This document shows positions 44,316-53,283 of a DNA stretch of 64,000 nt, one piece after another. Each line of letters starts with the position of its first letter. Positions within the stretch are counted from its first letter, which is position 1. Below the pieces are notes generated by a model. That model was given only the letters and a program-made list of their open reading frames with translations, was not told the DNA's origin and did not search any database. The stretch is from CAZPQK01 sp964588695 (GTDB lineage: Bacteria; Krumholzibacteriota; Krumholzibacteriia; WVZY01; JAKEHA01): positions 211,638-275,637 of the forward strand of contig CAZPQK010000005.1 of assembly GCA_964588695.1 (NCBI GenBank), read 5' to 3'. A program made the translations under genes and the position numbers.

Positions 44316-44679
44316 GGACTTCTGGCAGGCGATGGCGGAAATCCGCAAGTTTCCGGACGCCTATCACGCCGACGCCTACGTGTTTCTAATGCATGGCCTG
44401 GAGTTCACGATGCGTTCAATAGACGAACGCCGGCATGTCAACGGTCAGGAACTACTGCGGCACGTTTGCCAGTACGCCAAGCAAGAGTACGGAATGCTGG
44501 CTTACGACGTGTTGCGAAGTTGGGGCATCGAGCGAGGGCAAGATGTGGGTGCGATTGTGTTCCATCTGGTCGACACCGGGGTCCTCTCCAAGCGCGATAG
44601 CGATTCCATCGACGACTTTTCTGGGGTTGTTGACCTTAAGCAAGAGCTCGAAGACCGCTACTTTGACGCCAGCGCCTAG
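44302..44679 (+). CDS. Minf_1886 family protein
   Basis: 125 residues from GTG 44302, with GGAGGT just upstream inside the end of bshA. The sequence follows the Minf_1886 pattern: HADAYVFLMHGLEFTM, then RRHVNGQELLRHVCQYAKQEYG, then VLRSWGIERGQDVGAIVFHL and a C-terminal SDSIDDFSG. The family is small, mostly helical and of unknown function, first noted in Planctomycetes and Verrucomicrobia. Its translational overlap with bshA makes it the last gene of the bacillithiol string. Its stop overlaps that of the convergent HIT gene. Confidence 0.85.
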   Translation: MSQPRDFWQAMAEIRKFPDAYHADAYVFLMHGLEFTMRSIDERRHVNGQELLRHVCQYAKQEYGMLAYDVLRSWGIERGQDVGAIVFHLVDTGVLSKRDSDSIDDFSGVVDLKQELEDRYFDASA

Positions 44680-45029
44680 CCCGGCGGCCATTCGAGCCGT
44701 CGTCCCGCCAGCAAATGCAAGTGGATGTGGAACACGGTTTGCCCCGCGCCTGCTCCACAGTTGTTAACCACACGATACCCGCCCTCTACCAGCCCCAGTT
44801 TCTCTGCGATGGTTGCCACTCGCTGCAGCAGCGTTCCCAAGATTGGGGCATCGGAAGGTTGCGCGTCGCTTAGCGCCGGAATATGTCGCTTGGGAATGAC
44901 CAGCACGTGGGTCGGCGCGGCGGGATTGATGTCCCGAAAAGCCAGCACCTCGTCATCTTCATAAACAGTGTCGCTCGGGATTTCACCCGCAACAATTTTG
45001 CAAAACAGGCAGTCCTTGGAAGCATTCAT
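44676..45029 (-). CDS. HIT (histidine triad) family nucleotide-binding protein
   Basis: 117 residues, the normal HIT length. It opens with DCLFCKIVAGEIPSDTVYED and carries the triad in QTVFHIHLHLLAG. This is the HINT/PKCI branch, which hydrolyses purine nucleoside phosphoramidates; the physiological role in bacteria is unclear. The gene converges on the Minf_1886 gene with a four-base stop overlap. It is a single-gene transcription unit. Confidence 0.94.
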   Translation of the reverse strand: MNASKDCLFCKIVAGEIPSDTVYEDDEVLAFRDINPAAPTHVLVIPKRHIPALSDAQPSDAPILGTLLQRVATIAEKLGLVEGGYRVVNNCGAGAGQTVFHIHLHLLAGRRLEWPPG

Positions 45030-45383
45030 GTGAAAGTTGTAGCAAGGGTTACGAGTATTTGTCGACTAGCGGGTGGGTTGAATCACCAGAAATAATTTAC
45101 TGGCGATGGGTCATGTTTGGCGAGTTGTAGCTTACCAGGTGGGGAGAAACTTGCCGCTGAATTTGGCGCAAGGTTTGATGCACGAGTTCTTAACCGGCTG
45201 TGAATACGCGGGTTAGGAAAGCGTCGGTAAAATTCGGCGGCGGCATAGGTTTTGCGTTTTTGCCGGATCGGGAAAAAGCCTTTAACCGCATTGCGTACGG
45301 TGGCGGGGAACCCAACACGGCCGTATATTGTAGTAAGTACGAAGTTAACACGGCAGCGAGGTTCTTTGCAGTAAGGAGGAACA
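45030..45383. other. 354-base intergenic region between the HIT gene and prkA
   Basis: No convincing gene is present. Open frames crossing it on both strands run into prkA and have no family features. It must hold the promoters of the divergent HIT and prkA genes. GGAACC (45307-45312) followed by TATATT and TAGTAA is the only promoter-like cluster near prkA; a sigma-54 element (TGGCAC and TTGC with proper spacing) was looked for and not found. I see no strong hairpin. Confidence 0.5.
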
Positions 45384-47441
45384 ATGAGCGCGGCCAGAGA
45401 GATCATCTCCCTGATCGAGTCTCGGCAGAATTTGAACGCGTACCAGGAACTCACCTGGCGCGGTTCTTTCGAGGACTATTTGAACACTGTACTGGAGCGA
45501 CCCAGCACAGTGCGCACCGCCTACCAGCGGATCTACGACATGATCGTGTCGCATGGTGTGGAAGAAGTGGGGGACAGCAAGAAGCGCCTGACGCGTTATC
45601 GATTCTTCGACGACGCGGAAAATGACGGCCGCGATGCGGTCTACGGCCTTGAAGATTCGTTGATGGAGATGGTCAACTTCTTCAAGTCCGCCGCCCAGCG
45701 TCTCGGCACCGAAAAACGTATTCTGCTGCTCCATGGTCCGGTGGGAAGCGCCAAAAGCACAATTGTTCGCCGGCTCAAGCGTGGCTTAGAGGACTACTCA
45801 CGCACCCCGGAGGGCGCCCTCTACACTTACGCGTGGCGCGAGACCGACGAGCACGGGAACGTGTTTTTTACACCGTCGCCCATGCATCAGGAACCGCTAC
45901 TGCTCATCCCGGAGCAGCACCGCGAAGAAGTACTCGGCCAAATCAACAGCCGCATTAACGACCCCGCTAAAAGGGTTTTTGTCGACGGCGAACTGAACCC
46001 GGCTTGCCGGTATCGGTTCAACGAACTGATGGAACGCTACAACGGCGACTGGACCAAGGTGATTCAGCACGTGGAAGTGCGTCGCCTGGTGTTGTCCGAA
46101 AAAGACCGGGTTGGTATTGGGACGTTTCAACCCAAAGACGAAAAGAACCAGGACTCGACCGAACTAACCGGTGACATTAACTACCGCAAGATCGCCGAGT
46201 ATGGCAGCGACTCCGATCCACGGGCCTTCAATTTTGACGGCGAGTTTAACATTGCTAATCGTGGATTGATCGAATTTATCGAGGTGCTCAAGCTTGACGT
46301 AGCATTCCTCTACGACTTGTTGGGCGCCTCGCAGGAACACCGCATTAAACCGAAAAAGTTCTCGCAGACGTCCATAGACGAAGTGATTATCGGGCACACC
46401 AATGAGCCGGAGTATCGCAAGTTGCAGAGCAACGAGTTTATGGAGGCACTTCGCGACCGTACCGTGAAAATCGATATTCCGTATATCACACGGTTGACCG
46501 ACGAAGTAGCCATTTACAAGCGTGACTTTAACGCCAAGAAGATCCCGGGTGTCCACATCGCACCTCACACAGTGGAGATGGCTGCGATGTGGGCAATCCT
46601 GACTCGCCTGGAAGAGCCGAAGAATGCGTCGCTCAACGTTGTGCAGAAGATGAAACTGTACAATGGCCAGTCGTTGCCGGGATTCACCGAAGAGAACATC
46701 AAGGAGTTGCGCAAAGAAACCACTCGTGAAGGCCTCGACGGAATCTCGCCGCGGTACATTCAGGACAAAGTGTCCAATGCCCTGGTGGATGCCGAGGTCG
46801 AAGCGTGTCTGAACCCGTTTATGGTGCTGAACGAACTGGAAGCGGGAATGGAACACCACTCATTGGTGAGTTCCGAAGATGACCGCAAGCGCTACGTAGA
46901 ACTGCTGAGTATCGTCAAGGACGAGTACGCGGACGTCGTTAAGAACGAAGTGCAACGCGCTATTTCTGCCGACGAAGACGCGATTCGTAAGCTGTGCGCG
47001 AACTATGTCGACAACATTAAGGCGTACACCCAGAAGGAAAAGGTCAAGAACAAGTACACCGGTGAGGACGAAGAACCGGATGAACGCATGATGCGCGCGA
47101 TCGAAGAGAAGATCGGTATTCCCGATAATCGCAAAGACGACTTCCGTCGCGAGATCATGAACTACATCGGTGCCCTTGCGGTGGAAGGCAAGACCTTTGA
47201 CTATACGACCAACGCGCGGCTACAAAAGGCGCTGGAATTGAAGTTGTTCGAGGACCAGAAAGACTCGATCAAGCTTACCAATCTGGTGTCCAGCGTGGTC
47301 GACAAGGAAACCCAAGCCAAGATCGACGTGGTTAAACAACGGCTTATCCGTAACTTCGGTTACAACGACGTCAGTGCGACCGACGTGCTGAACTTCGTGG
47401 CCAGCTTGTTTGCCCGTGGAGATATGAAGCAATCCTCTTAG
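45384..47441 (+). CDS. prkA: PrkA family serine protein kinase / AAA+ protein
   Basis: 685 residues, close to YeaG and PrkA. An N-terminal AAA domain has Walker A LLHGPVGSAKSTIVRRLKRG (about residues 115-134). The PrkA C-terminal domain follows (RYIQDKVSNALVDAE and onward). PrkA-type proteins link nutrient stress or sporulation to downstream regulators; both kinase and ATPase/protease-like activities have been proposed. A strong ribosome site (AAGGAGG) precedes the ATG. It is followed by yeaH-like and spoVR genes, the conserved partner set. Confidence 0.96.
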   Translation: MSAAREIISLIESRQNLNAYQELTWRGSFEDYLNTVLERPSTVRTAYQRIYDMIVSHGVEEVGDSKKRLTRYRFFDDAENDGRDAVYGLEDSLMEMVNFFKSAAQRLGTEKRILLLHGPVGSAKSTIVRRLKRGLEDYSRTPEGALYTYAWRETDEHGNVFFTPSPMHQEPLLLIPEQHREEVLGQINSRINDPAKRVFVDGELNPACRYRFNELMERYNGDWTKVIQHVEVRRLVLSEKDRVGIGTFQPKDEKNQDSTELTGDINYRKIAEYGSDSDPRAFNFDGEFNIANRGLIEFIEVLKLDVAFLYDLLGASQEHRIKPKKFSQTSIDEVIIGHTNEPEYRKLQSNEFMEALRDRTVKIDIPYITRLTDEVAIYKRDFNAKKIPGVHIAPHTVEMAAMWAILTRLEEPKNASLNVVQKMKLYNGQSLPGFTEENIKELRKETTREGLDGISPRYIQDKVSNALVDAEVEACLNPFMVLNELEAGMEHHSLVSSEDDRKRYVELLSIVKDEYADVVKNEVQRAISADEDAIRKLCANYVDNIKAYTQKEKVKNKYTGEDEEPDERMMRAIEEKIGIPDNRKDDFRREIMNYIGALAVEGKTFDYTTNARLQKALELKLFEDQKDSIKLTNLVSSVVDKETQAKIDVVKQRLIRNFGYNDVSATDVLNFVASLFARGDMKQSS

Positions 47442-47453
47442 GAGCGGGTATCC

Positions 47454-48560
47454 TTGGCTCAGCGTATTGATCAAGACCTGCGTCGTTTCAAGCAGATCGT
47501 CCGCGGCATGGTAAAGCGTGACCTCCGCAAGTACATGTCTACGGGCGAACTGCTTGGGCGACAGGGCAAGAACATCGTCAGCATTCCGATCCACCAGATC
47601 GAAACCCCCAACTTTCAGCACGATCCGCGCAAGTCCGGGGGAGTTGGCCAGGGAGAAGGCGACGTGGGGCAGGAGATTGGGCAAGGCGATCCGCAGGAAG
47701 GCGCTGGCGAAGCCGGCGACGCGCCCGGCCAACACGTGCTAGAAGCCGAAATCGCGATTGCGGAACTTGCGGCCATCATGGGCGAAGAGCTCGAGCTCCC
47801 TCGGGTCGAACCCAAAGCCAAACACAACATCGAATCGTGGGCGGGAAGGTACTCGTCCATCAACACTACCGGGCCGGAATCGCTGCGCCATTTTAAGCGT
47901 ACCTACCGTGAGGCGCTTAAGCGCCAGATCGCGACCGGAACGTACGACCCCGACAACCCCGTCATTATCCCGATTAAAGAGGACCGTCGTTACCGGTCGC
48001 GCAAACTCATCCGGCAGCCCGAAACCAACGCAGCGATCATCTACGTTATGGACGTGTCCGGTTCGATGGGTGATGAGCAGAAAGACATCGTGCGCAACGA
48101 GTCTTTTTGGATCAATACCTGGCTGAAGAGTCAGTATAAGGGGCTAGAGACGCGATACATCGTGCACGATGCGGACGCGCACGAAGTCGACGAACATACG
48201 TTCTTTCATACGCGCGAAAGCGGCGGTACTCGTATCTCGTCGGCGTACAAGCTGGCGGCGACCATCATGCGAGAGCAGTTCGATCCCACTGAGTGGAACG
48301 TGTACGTGTTTCACTTCTCCGACGGTGACAACTGGGGTGGCGGCGATACGCAGGTTTGTTTTGAAGTCCTCCGCGATCACCTGCTGCCCAGCGTGAATCT
48401 GTTTTGTTACGGACAGGTGGCGAGTCCCTACGGAAGCGGCGCTTTCATCAACGACCTTCGCGGGACATTCGACGGTGCTGAGAACCTGGTTCTGTCGGAA
48501 ATTAATTCGCGAGAAGATATTTACGATTCCATTAAGACCTTCCTGGGGAAAGGCCGATGA
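47454..48560 (+). CDS. YeaH/YhbH family protein (DUF444)
   Basis: 368 residues from TTG with an AGGAG site upstream. The N-terminus is charged (RIDQDLRRFKQIVRGMVKRDLRKYM). A Gly/Gln/Glu-rich low-complexity segment lies at about residues 60-95. The C-terminal von Willebrand-like domain has a MIDAS-type motif, YVMDVSGSMGDEQ. It is shorter than Escherichia coli YeaH, mainly in the middle. It always travels with PrkA and SpoVR, and it overlaps the spoVR start by four bases. The molecular function is unknown. Confidence 0.93.
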   Translation: MAQRIDQDLRRFKQIVRGMVKRDLRKYMSTGELLGRQGKNIVSIPIHQIETPNFQHDPRKSGGVGQGEGDVGQEIGQGDPQEGAGEAGDAPGQHVLEAEIAIAELAAIMGEELELPRVEPKAKHNIESWAGRYSSINTTGPESLRHFKRTYREALKRQIATGTYDPDNPVIIPIKEDRRYRSRKLIRQPETNAAIIYVMDVSGSMGDEQKDIVRNESFWINTWLKSQYKGLETRYIVHDADAHEVDEHTFFHTRESGGTRISSAYKLAATIMREQFDPTEWNVYVFHFSDGDNWGGGDTQVCFEVLRDHLLPSVNLFCYGQVASPYGSGAFINDLRGTFDGAENLVLSEINSREDIYDSIKTFLGKGR

Positions 48561-50050
48561 TTGACCGCTACGAGTTAGAACAAGCCATCCGTGAGATCGA
48601 AGGCTACGCCCGCGGCTACGGGCTGGACTTCTTTCCGGTCGTGTTTGAAGTCGTCGACTATGACCAGGTAAACATGCTGGCCAGCTACGGCGGTTTTCCG
48701 GTGCGTTATCCGCACTGGCGCTTCGGCATGCAGTACGAGTACATGCACAAGAGCTATGGTTACGGCCTGCATAAGATCTACGAAATGGTGATCAACAGTA
48801 ACCCGTGCTATGCCTACCTGTTGGATTCCAACCAAATGGTGGATCAAAAGCTAGTGATCGGCCATGTGTATGCGCATTGTGACTTTTTCAAGAACAACGC
48901 TTACTTTGCCAACACCAACCGCAAGATGGTTGACGAAATGGCCAATCACGCGGTGCGGATTCAAGGCTACATGTCGAAGTACGGGCGCGACAAGGTTGAA
49001 GAGTTTATCGATGTTTGTACGTCACTGGAGAACTTGATCGACGCGCGTGCGTTGTTCCAGGATATCGATGATCGTCCGTCAGCGGTTGATACCGACGAGT
49101 CGTGTCACGATGTCCCCAGGCTAAAGAGCAAGCCATATATGGAGTCGTTCATTAACCCGCCGGAGTACATTGAACGTCGCCGTCAAGAGCTGCAAGAGAA
49201 CCGACTCAAAGAGGCCGCCTTTCCACCCAAGCCGGTCAAAGATGTGTTGAAGTTTTTGGGCGAGTACGCGCCGCTACCCAACTGGAAGCGGGATATTCTT
49301 AGCATCATCCGTGAAGAGGCGTACTACTTTGCACCGCAGGCCCAAACCAAGATTATGAACGAAGGGTGGGCGTCGTACTGGCACGAAAAGATCATGACGC
49401 GCAAGGTGTTGGACGACTCTGAAGTCGTCGACTTTGCCGACCACCATTCGTCGACGCTGGCTGTGCATCCAGGACGAATCAATCCTTATAAACTTGGCTA
49501 CGAGTTGTTTCATGATATCGAGCACCGCTGGAACACAGGTCGGTTCGGGTCGGACTACGATAGTTGCACGGACATGCGCGAAAAAGCGATGTGGGACACA
49601 AAGCTGGGAAAAGGGCGGGAGAAGATTTTCCAGGTGCGGGCCGTTTACAATGACATGACATTCATTGATGAGTTTCTGACCGAAGAATTTGTGCGCGACC
49701 ACCAGATGTTTGCATACGACCTGAATCCAAGAACCAATCGCTACGAGATCTCATCGCGGGATCTTGCCGCGGTTAAAGAAAAGCTTCTGGTGTCGCTGAC
49801 CAACATGGGGCACCCGTTCGTGTCGGTCGTGGATGGAAACTACGAGAATCGGGGCGAGTTGTATCTAAAACACCGTTGGGATGGGGTGGAGTTGCGCGAA
49901 GATTATGCTCGCGACACATTGGCCAATCTGTTCAACGTTTGGACCCGACCCGTTCACATTCAAACCATCAAGCAAGACGCTTCCGTGTTGGTGTCATTTG
50001 ACGGCACCAGTCATCGCGAACGTAGTTTAGGCGAAGAAAACGCGGCGTAG
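48557..50050 (+). CDS. SpoVR family protein
   Basis: 497 residues, full length for SpoVR/YcgB. Typical segments include GLDFFPVVFEVVDYDQVNMLASYGG-type opening (starting near residue 20), GHVYAHCDFFKNN, MNEGWASYWHEKIM and HPGRINPYKLGYELFHDIEHRW. The conserved His and Glu residues suggest metal binding. SpoVR is needed for the spore cortex in Bacillus, but homologues are widespread in non-sporulating bacteria. Coupled with prkA and the DUF444 gene here; no spore genes are visible in the window. Confidence 0.96.
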   Translation: MIDRYELEQAIREIEGYARGYGLDFFPVVFEVVDYDQVNMLASYGGFPVRYPHWRFGMQYEYMHKSYGYGLHKIYEMVINSNPCYAYLLDSNQMVDQKLVIGHVYAHCDFFKNNAYFANTNRKMVDEMANHAVRIQGYMSKYGRDKVEEFIDVCTSLENLIDARALFQDIDDRPSAVDTDESCHDVPRLKSKPYMESFINPPEYIERRRQELQENRLKEAAFPPKPVKDVLKFLGEYAPLPNWKRDILSIIREEAYYFAPQAQTKIMNEGWASYWHEKIMTRKVLDDSEVVDFADHHSSTLAVHPGRINPYKLGYELFHDIEHRWNTGRFGSDYDSCTDMREKAMWDTKLGKGREKIFQVRAVYNDMTFIDEFLTEEFVRDHQMFAYDLNPRTNRYEISSRDLAAVKEKLLVSLTNMGHPFVSVVDGNYENRGELYLKHRWDGVELREDYARDTLANLFNVWTRPVHIQTIKQDASVLVSFDGTSHRERSLGEENAA

Positions 50051-50076
50051 GTCGCAGTTAGTTAAGGAGAAGCTAA

Positions 50077-50595
50077 ATGAACGTCGGACGCAGAATTCTC
50101 ACCGATGTCGCCAATCACGAAGAGCGCTCGCGTCAGGAAGTGTTTTCGTTTTATCCGCAAGGCGAGTGGCCTCACCATCGAGTCCGCGTAGCCGATGGCT
50201 CCACTCACGTTCGTGCAGAAGTCTCGACAGGAAGCGGGGACGATGTGCGCCTGGCATCTTTGACACTGAGCGGAGCGCCCGCATTGTCAGACGACGAAAG
50301 CGCAGCTCGGCACGCGGTCGTGGTGGCCGCTCTGGAAGAGATGCCCACGCGGTATGGTCCATTTCTGCTCCAGGAAGAGGACCACGAAACTCCAGCATCG
50401 CTACTGCGGACGCCCCCATCGGGCAATGGCTTTTGGGAGATTGTGGTGATTGCCGGCGGCGAACTTCATCTGCGCCACTTTAGCGGTTCGTCGGGCCAAC
50501 TTCGTTGCGCTGCGCCGGCGACGATGTCGCCCGCGGACTTTTGTTCGTTGATAGACGGGCTGGTGGAACGGTTCTCCGCGCTGCAACTGGCCTAG
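50077..50595 (+). CDS. unrecognised protein, fourth gene of the PrkA cluster
   Basis: 172 residues, 26 bases after the SpoVR gene, with a strong ribosome site (AAGGAGAAG). No signal peptide or membrane helix is present. The sequence looks like a mixed alpha/beta domain (EVFSFYPQGEWPHHRVRVAD, FWEIVVIAGGELHLRHFSG) ending in a helix with a Phe/Leu-rich tail. I recognise no family. Its position at the end of the conserved PrkA-DUF444-SpoVR set suggests it is co-transcribed and may be a partner or regulator. It converges on the AMMECR1 gene with a four-base stop overlap. Confidence 0.65.
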   Translation: MNVGRRILTDVANHEERSRQEVFSFYPQGEWPHHRVRVADGSTHVRAEVSTGSGDDVRLASLTLSGAPALSDDESAARHAVVVAALEEMPTRYGPFLLQEEDHETPASLLRTPPSGNGFWEIVVIAGGELHLRHFSGSSGQLRCAAPATMSPADFCSLIDGLVERFSALQLA

Positions 50596-51125
50596 TCTTC
50601 TTCGCTAAAGATTTCGACTTCGAAGGCGAGCACCCGAGTATCGGGTTGCAAGTAGGCGCTTTCGGGCAGGCCTGCCTTTACGCAAGTTTGGCGAAGGAAC
50701 GTGTCGCGGTCCCAATTCCACTCAGTCGCCACCTGCGGCAGCAATAGCCCACGACGGGCGCCGCGCTCGATGATCAGGCCGTGTCGTCCCACTTCTACCG
50801 CTTCGGGGTTGATTTCGTAAGGTGGACTCAGCACCGAAACTTCCAACGTGACCTTCGCGAACTCTTCCGATGAGAGTGATGGAAAGCGCGGATCCGAGAA
50901 TGCCGCAGCGGCCGCCATCGCGCTCGTGGTTCTGGCCAGCGATTCGTTACTTTCAATCCGACCAATACACCCGCGGAGCCGGTCTCCAGTCTTTAGCGTT
51001 ACAAATACTCCGCGCCGGACGCCGTCGTCAGGAACTTCAGGCATCGCGGGCCCACTAACACCCAAGTCGGCCGCAATTCGAGCGCGGGCCAGAATTATCA
51101 GACGCTGGCCAAGGTCCTTACTCAT
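50592..51125 (-). CDS. AMMECR1 domain protein (AmmeMemoRadiSam system protein A)
   Basis: 177 residues from the ATG at 51125, which has GGAAG upstream; a start at 51161 would overlap the previous gene by 44 bases. It contains the AMMECR1 signature GVFVTLKTGDRLRGCIGRI and the following SLARTTSAMAAAAAFSDPRF, then VEVGRHGLIIERGARRGLLL. AMMECR1 proteins are conserved from archaea to human; in bacteria they usually sit with a MEMO protein and a radical SAM enzyme. Here MEMO is present just upstream, but no radical SAM partner is. It is the last gene of a minus-strand operon. Confidence 0.93.
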   Translation of the reverse strand: MSKDLGQRLIILARARIAADLGVSGPAMPEVPDDGVRRGVFVTLKTGDRLRGCIGRIESNESLARTTSAMAAAAAFSDPRFPSLSSEEFAKVTLEVSVLSPPYEINPEAVEVGRHGLIIERGARRGLLLPQVATEWNWDRDTFLRQTCVKAGLPESAYLQPDTRVLAFEVEIFSEED

Positions 51126-51420
51126 CGCCGACTTCCACGGCAAGTGCGGCGTAGCCGACAACGCTACTCATGTCTCCGCCGATGTGCCCGGAATGCGTGC
51201 GCATTAAGCACGTGGCGCTGGCCTGGTGTTCGGAGAGTGCCACCAGTGCGGATACGGCGGGCGCCCCACCGCAGGCTTCGCAGTCGCCCCGGCTTAACGC
51301 TTCATGTAACCCATGCGGGTCGAGTTCCAGAAAGCGCTGGCAGAAAACGGTGTCGAGTTGGTCTGCGCGCTCGGCTTCATAGAAGTGCGACAGGTCAGTG
51401 CTGGACGACAACCGCGACAT
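51118..51420 (-). pseudogene. MEMO family protein (AmmeMemoRadiSam system protein B), 3' part after a frameshift
   Basis: This frame carries the C-terminal third of a MEMO protein: STDLSHFYEAERADQLDTVF (the conserved DxSH block), a GDCEACGGAPAVSALVALSE segment and the closing HIGGDMSSVVGYAALAVE. The ATG at 51420 lies inside the upstream part's last strand and gives no proper N-terminus. Reading through with a one-base shift near 51400 joins it to the upstream frame with normal family sequence across the junction. The end overlaps the AMMECR1 start. Confidence 0.75.
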
Positions 51421-51973
51421 TGGGGCGCTTCAGCCAGGGCGCCAACGCGCGTCCAAGCTGTTCGCATGCGTTCCAGCTGGTTTCGCCCATCGTAATGGGG
51501 ACTGTTCGAAACTGGCTTAGGTGGCGTTGCAAAAATGGAAGTTCGACTTCAATCGCGTGCTCACCCCGAGTACGCGACGCTTCGTGTCCTTGGATTGAAA
51601 ACCGTATCGTATCGCCGCCGGCGGCGAGGGTGCGACTCATTTCGGTGTCGACGGCGACGACACCGAGGGGCGTTTCGTAGCCGCTACCAGGGAAGATCGA
51701 AGTGAAGGAAAAACGTTCTACGTGCGATGGCCCGATGACAACCACGGTGTCGATGTCTGGGGGAAGTTGCACTATCGCGTTGGCCGCCACTCGTCCCGAA
51801 TAAGCATAACCCGCGTGCGGAGCAGCGACCACACGGGCGGAGCAGGTCTTATCGGACGTGTGCAGAAAGTGGTCGACGGTGGTGGCTAGCTCGTCCGCCG
51901 CCGCAGGATAGAACAGTCCATTTACTCGCGACCGACGAGTTGCAGGCGACGGATTATTGTGGGGCGTGGTCAT
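51395..51973 (-). pseudogene. MEMO family protein (AmmeMemoRadiSam system protein B), 5' part before a frameshift
   Basis: 192 residues with the MEMO N-terminus: RVNGLFYPAAADELATTVDH, the conserved His block VAAPHAGYAYSGRVAANAI, VVVIGPSHVERF, and EHAIEVELPFLQ. It ends abruptly at RPNVAVVVQH where the family continues with a strand and the Asp-x-Ser-His motif. MEMO folds like a metal-dependent dioxygenase; its bacterial role is unknown. The break is either a recent mutation, a sequencing error or recoding. It overlaps the DUF4340 stop by four bases. Confidence 0.78.
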
Positions 51974-53283
51974 TGTCGTAACTGGCCAAAGCGCTTTTTG
52001 ATATCGGCCACATCTTCCTTGCCGATTGTACCCAAGATGGGGGACGAGAGGCTAGTCACTTGCCACCCGGTCCCGTGGGGTATTCCGCGAAGTTCGTCGA
52101 TTGGTGCACCGCTTTCGTTCAACAACCGCAAGTGGAAGAAGTTATCGCGATCGGGCATAGCGACGTCTGTCGAATCGTCGAGGATTCTACTAACCTTCAG
52201 GTTCGCCAGGTACACGAGCAACTGCTCGGCAACATCGCGGTTAGCACTTCCCATTGCAGGGTTAGCAAACCCCCAGCCGCTCCCAGTTCGCTGTACCGAT
52301 GCTGTGGTATCTGCACTGGCAAACTCGATTCTTGCCACCTCAGCCGTCTTAATGTGAACCATCCGACGGTCCCGAAAAAAGAAAACGGGTTGGAAAATGT
52401 AAGTTCCGCCGGGGTCGACCATGGCAATGCGGCTCTCGCCACGAACGCGCAAGGGAACAAGGTCATCCTGTTCCTTGCCGAAGTCGATTTCGATTTTGTG
52501 GGCTTCGGCACAGGTGACGATGGATACTACTTGGGGGTCGTCAAGGCCAAGCGTGGTGGAATCCGCGAGCGGTCGGAACGACACCGCACGCATTGCGCGA
52601 AGCCGACGGATGACTGACAGTAATTGGTATTCGTCGCCAAAAATAGCGGGGCGTGACCCCGCTAAACGCCACGTGTCGCCGTCACGCTTCCAGGTCATGT
52701 CGGCGTCGGCCGATCGAAAGCTAAGTTTGCATACGTCTTCGGTGGATACGTACACGATTTTTTCGTCGCGAAACTCTTGCGTCGGGCGAAGCAAGTACCG
52801 GCGAACGCTGGTCGGAATAAGTAGCACGTCGGGAGAATCATTCCGATACGCGTACGACAGCGAACCATCAATGTTGGTCGAGCCCACTTGCAGATGAACT
52901 AATGGTCCGTCCGCGTTGTTAACCACCAGCGTTGCAATAGGTGCGTCGAGTCCGTAGTCGGCGGGCGTGTCGGTGGGGCCCAGGTTGCGTTCGATGATGC
53001 CACGGTCCAACGCGGCCAGAAGTGTCATGACCGCGGAAAGATCGGCGCGATCTTCAAACGGCGACGCAACGTTCCAGTAGCCATCTTCCTCGAACAGAGA
53101 GATGAGAACCCCGGAACGACTAATCTCTACGTGAGTTGCGGATTCGGTGAGACCTGCCGAAAGGTATCCCCCCGCATGTGCTTGGGTACGCGCGTTTCGC
53201 GACTTGGGGAGTTGTACCAGAAACAGGTATAACACCAGCATCCCCAAAGTGCCCGCGAGTATTACAACGCCGCGCGGTTTCAT
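51970..53283 (-). CDS. DUF4340 domain-containing membrane-anchored protein
   Basis: 437 residues. One N-terminal membrane helix (VVILAGTLGMLVLYLFLV) precedes a large extracytoplasmic part. Repeated DUF4340 blocks are seen, such as SLFEEDGYWNVASPFEDRAD, ADYGLDAPIATLVV and WKRDGDTWRLAGSRPA. DUF4340 proteins commonly follow GldG-like genes in ABC export operons of many phyla, and their function is unknown. It overlaps the GldG-like gene upstream and the MEMO gene downstream by four bases each, so the whole set is tightly coupled. Confidence 0.9.
   Translation of the reverse strand: MKPRGVVILAGTLGMLVLYLFLVQLPKSRNARTQAHAGGYLSAGLTESATHVEISRSGVLISLFEEDGYWNVASPFEDRADLSAVMTLLAALDRGIIERNLGPTDTPADYGLDAPIATLVVNNADGPLVHLQVGSTNIDGSLSYAYRNDSPDVLLIPTSVRRYLLRPTQEFRDEKIVYVSTEDVCKLSFRSADADMTWKRDGDTWRLAGSRPAIFGDEYQLLSVIRRLRAMRAVSFRPLADSTTLGLDDPQVVSIVTCAEAHKIEIDFGKEQDDLVPLRVRGESRIAMVDPGGTYIFQPVFFFRDRRMVHIKTAEVARIEFASADTTASVQRTGSGWGFANPAMGSANRDVAEQLLVYLANLKVSRILDDSTDVAMPDRDNFFHLRLLNESGAPIDELRGIPHGTGWQVTSLSSPILGTIGKEDVADIKKRFGQLRQ

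Noticed and set aside
45083..45625. Open frames on both strands across the prkA upstream region
   Set aside because: They overlap prkA, have no ribosome site or family features, and look like chance frames in a GC-rich sequence.
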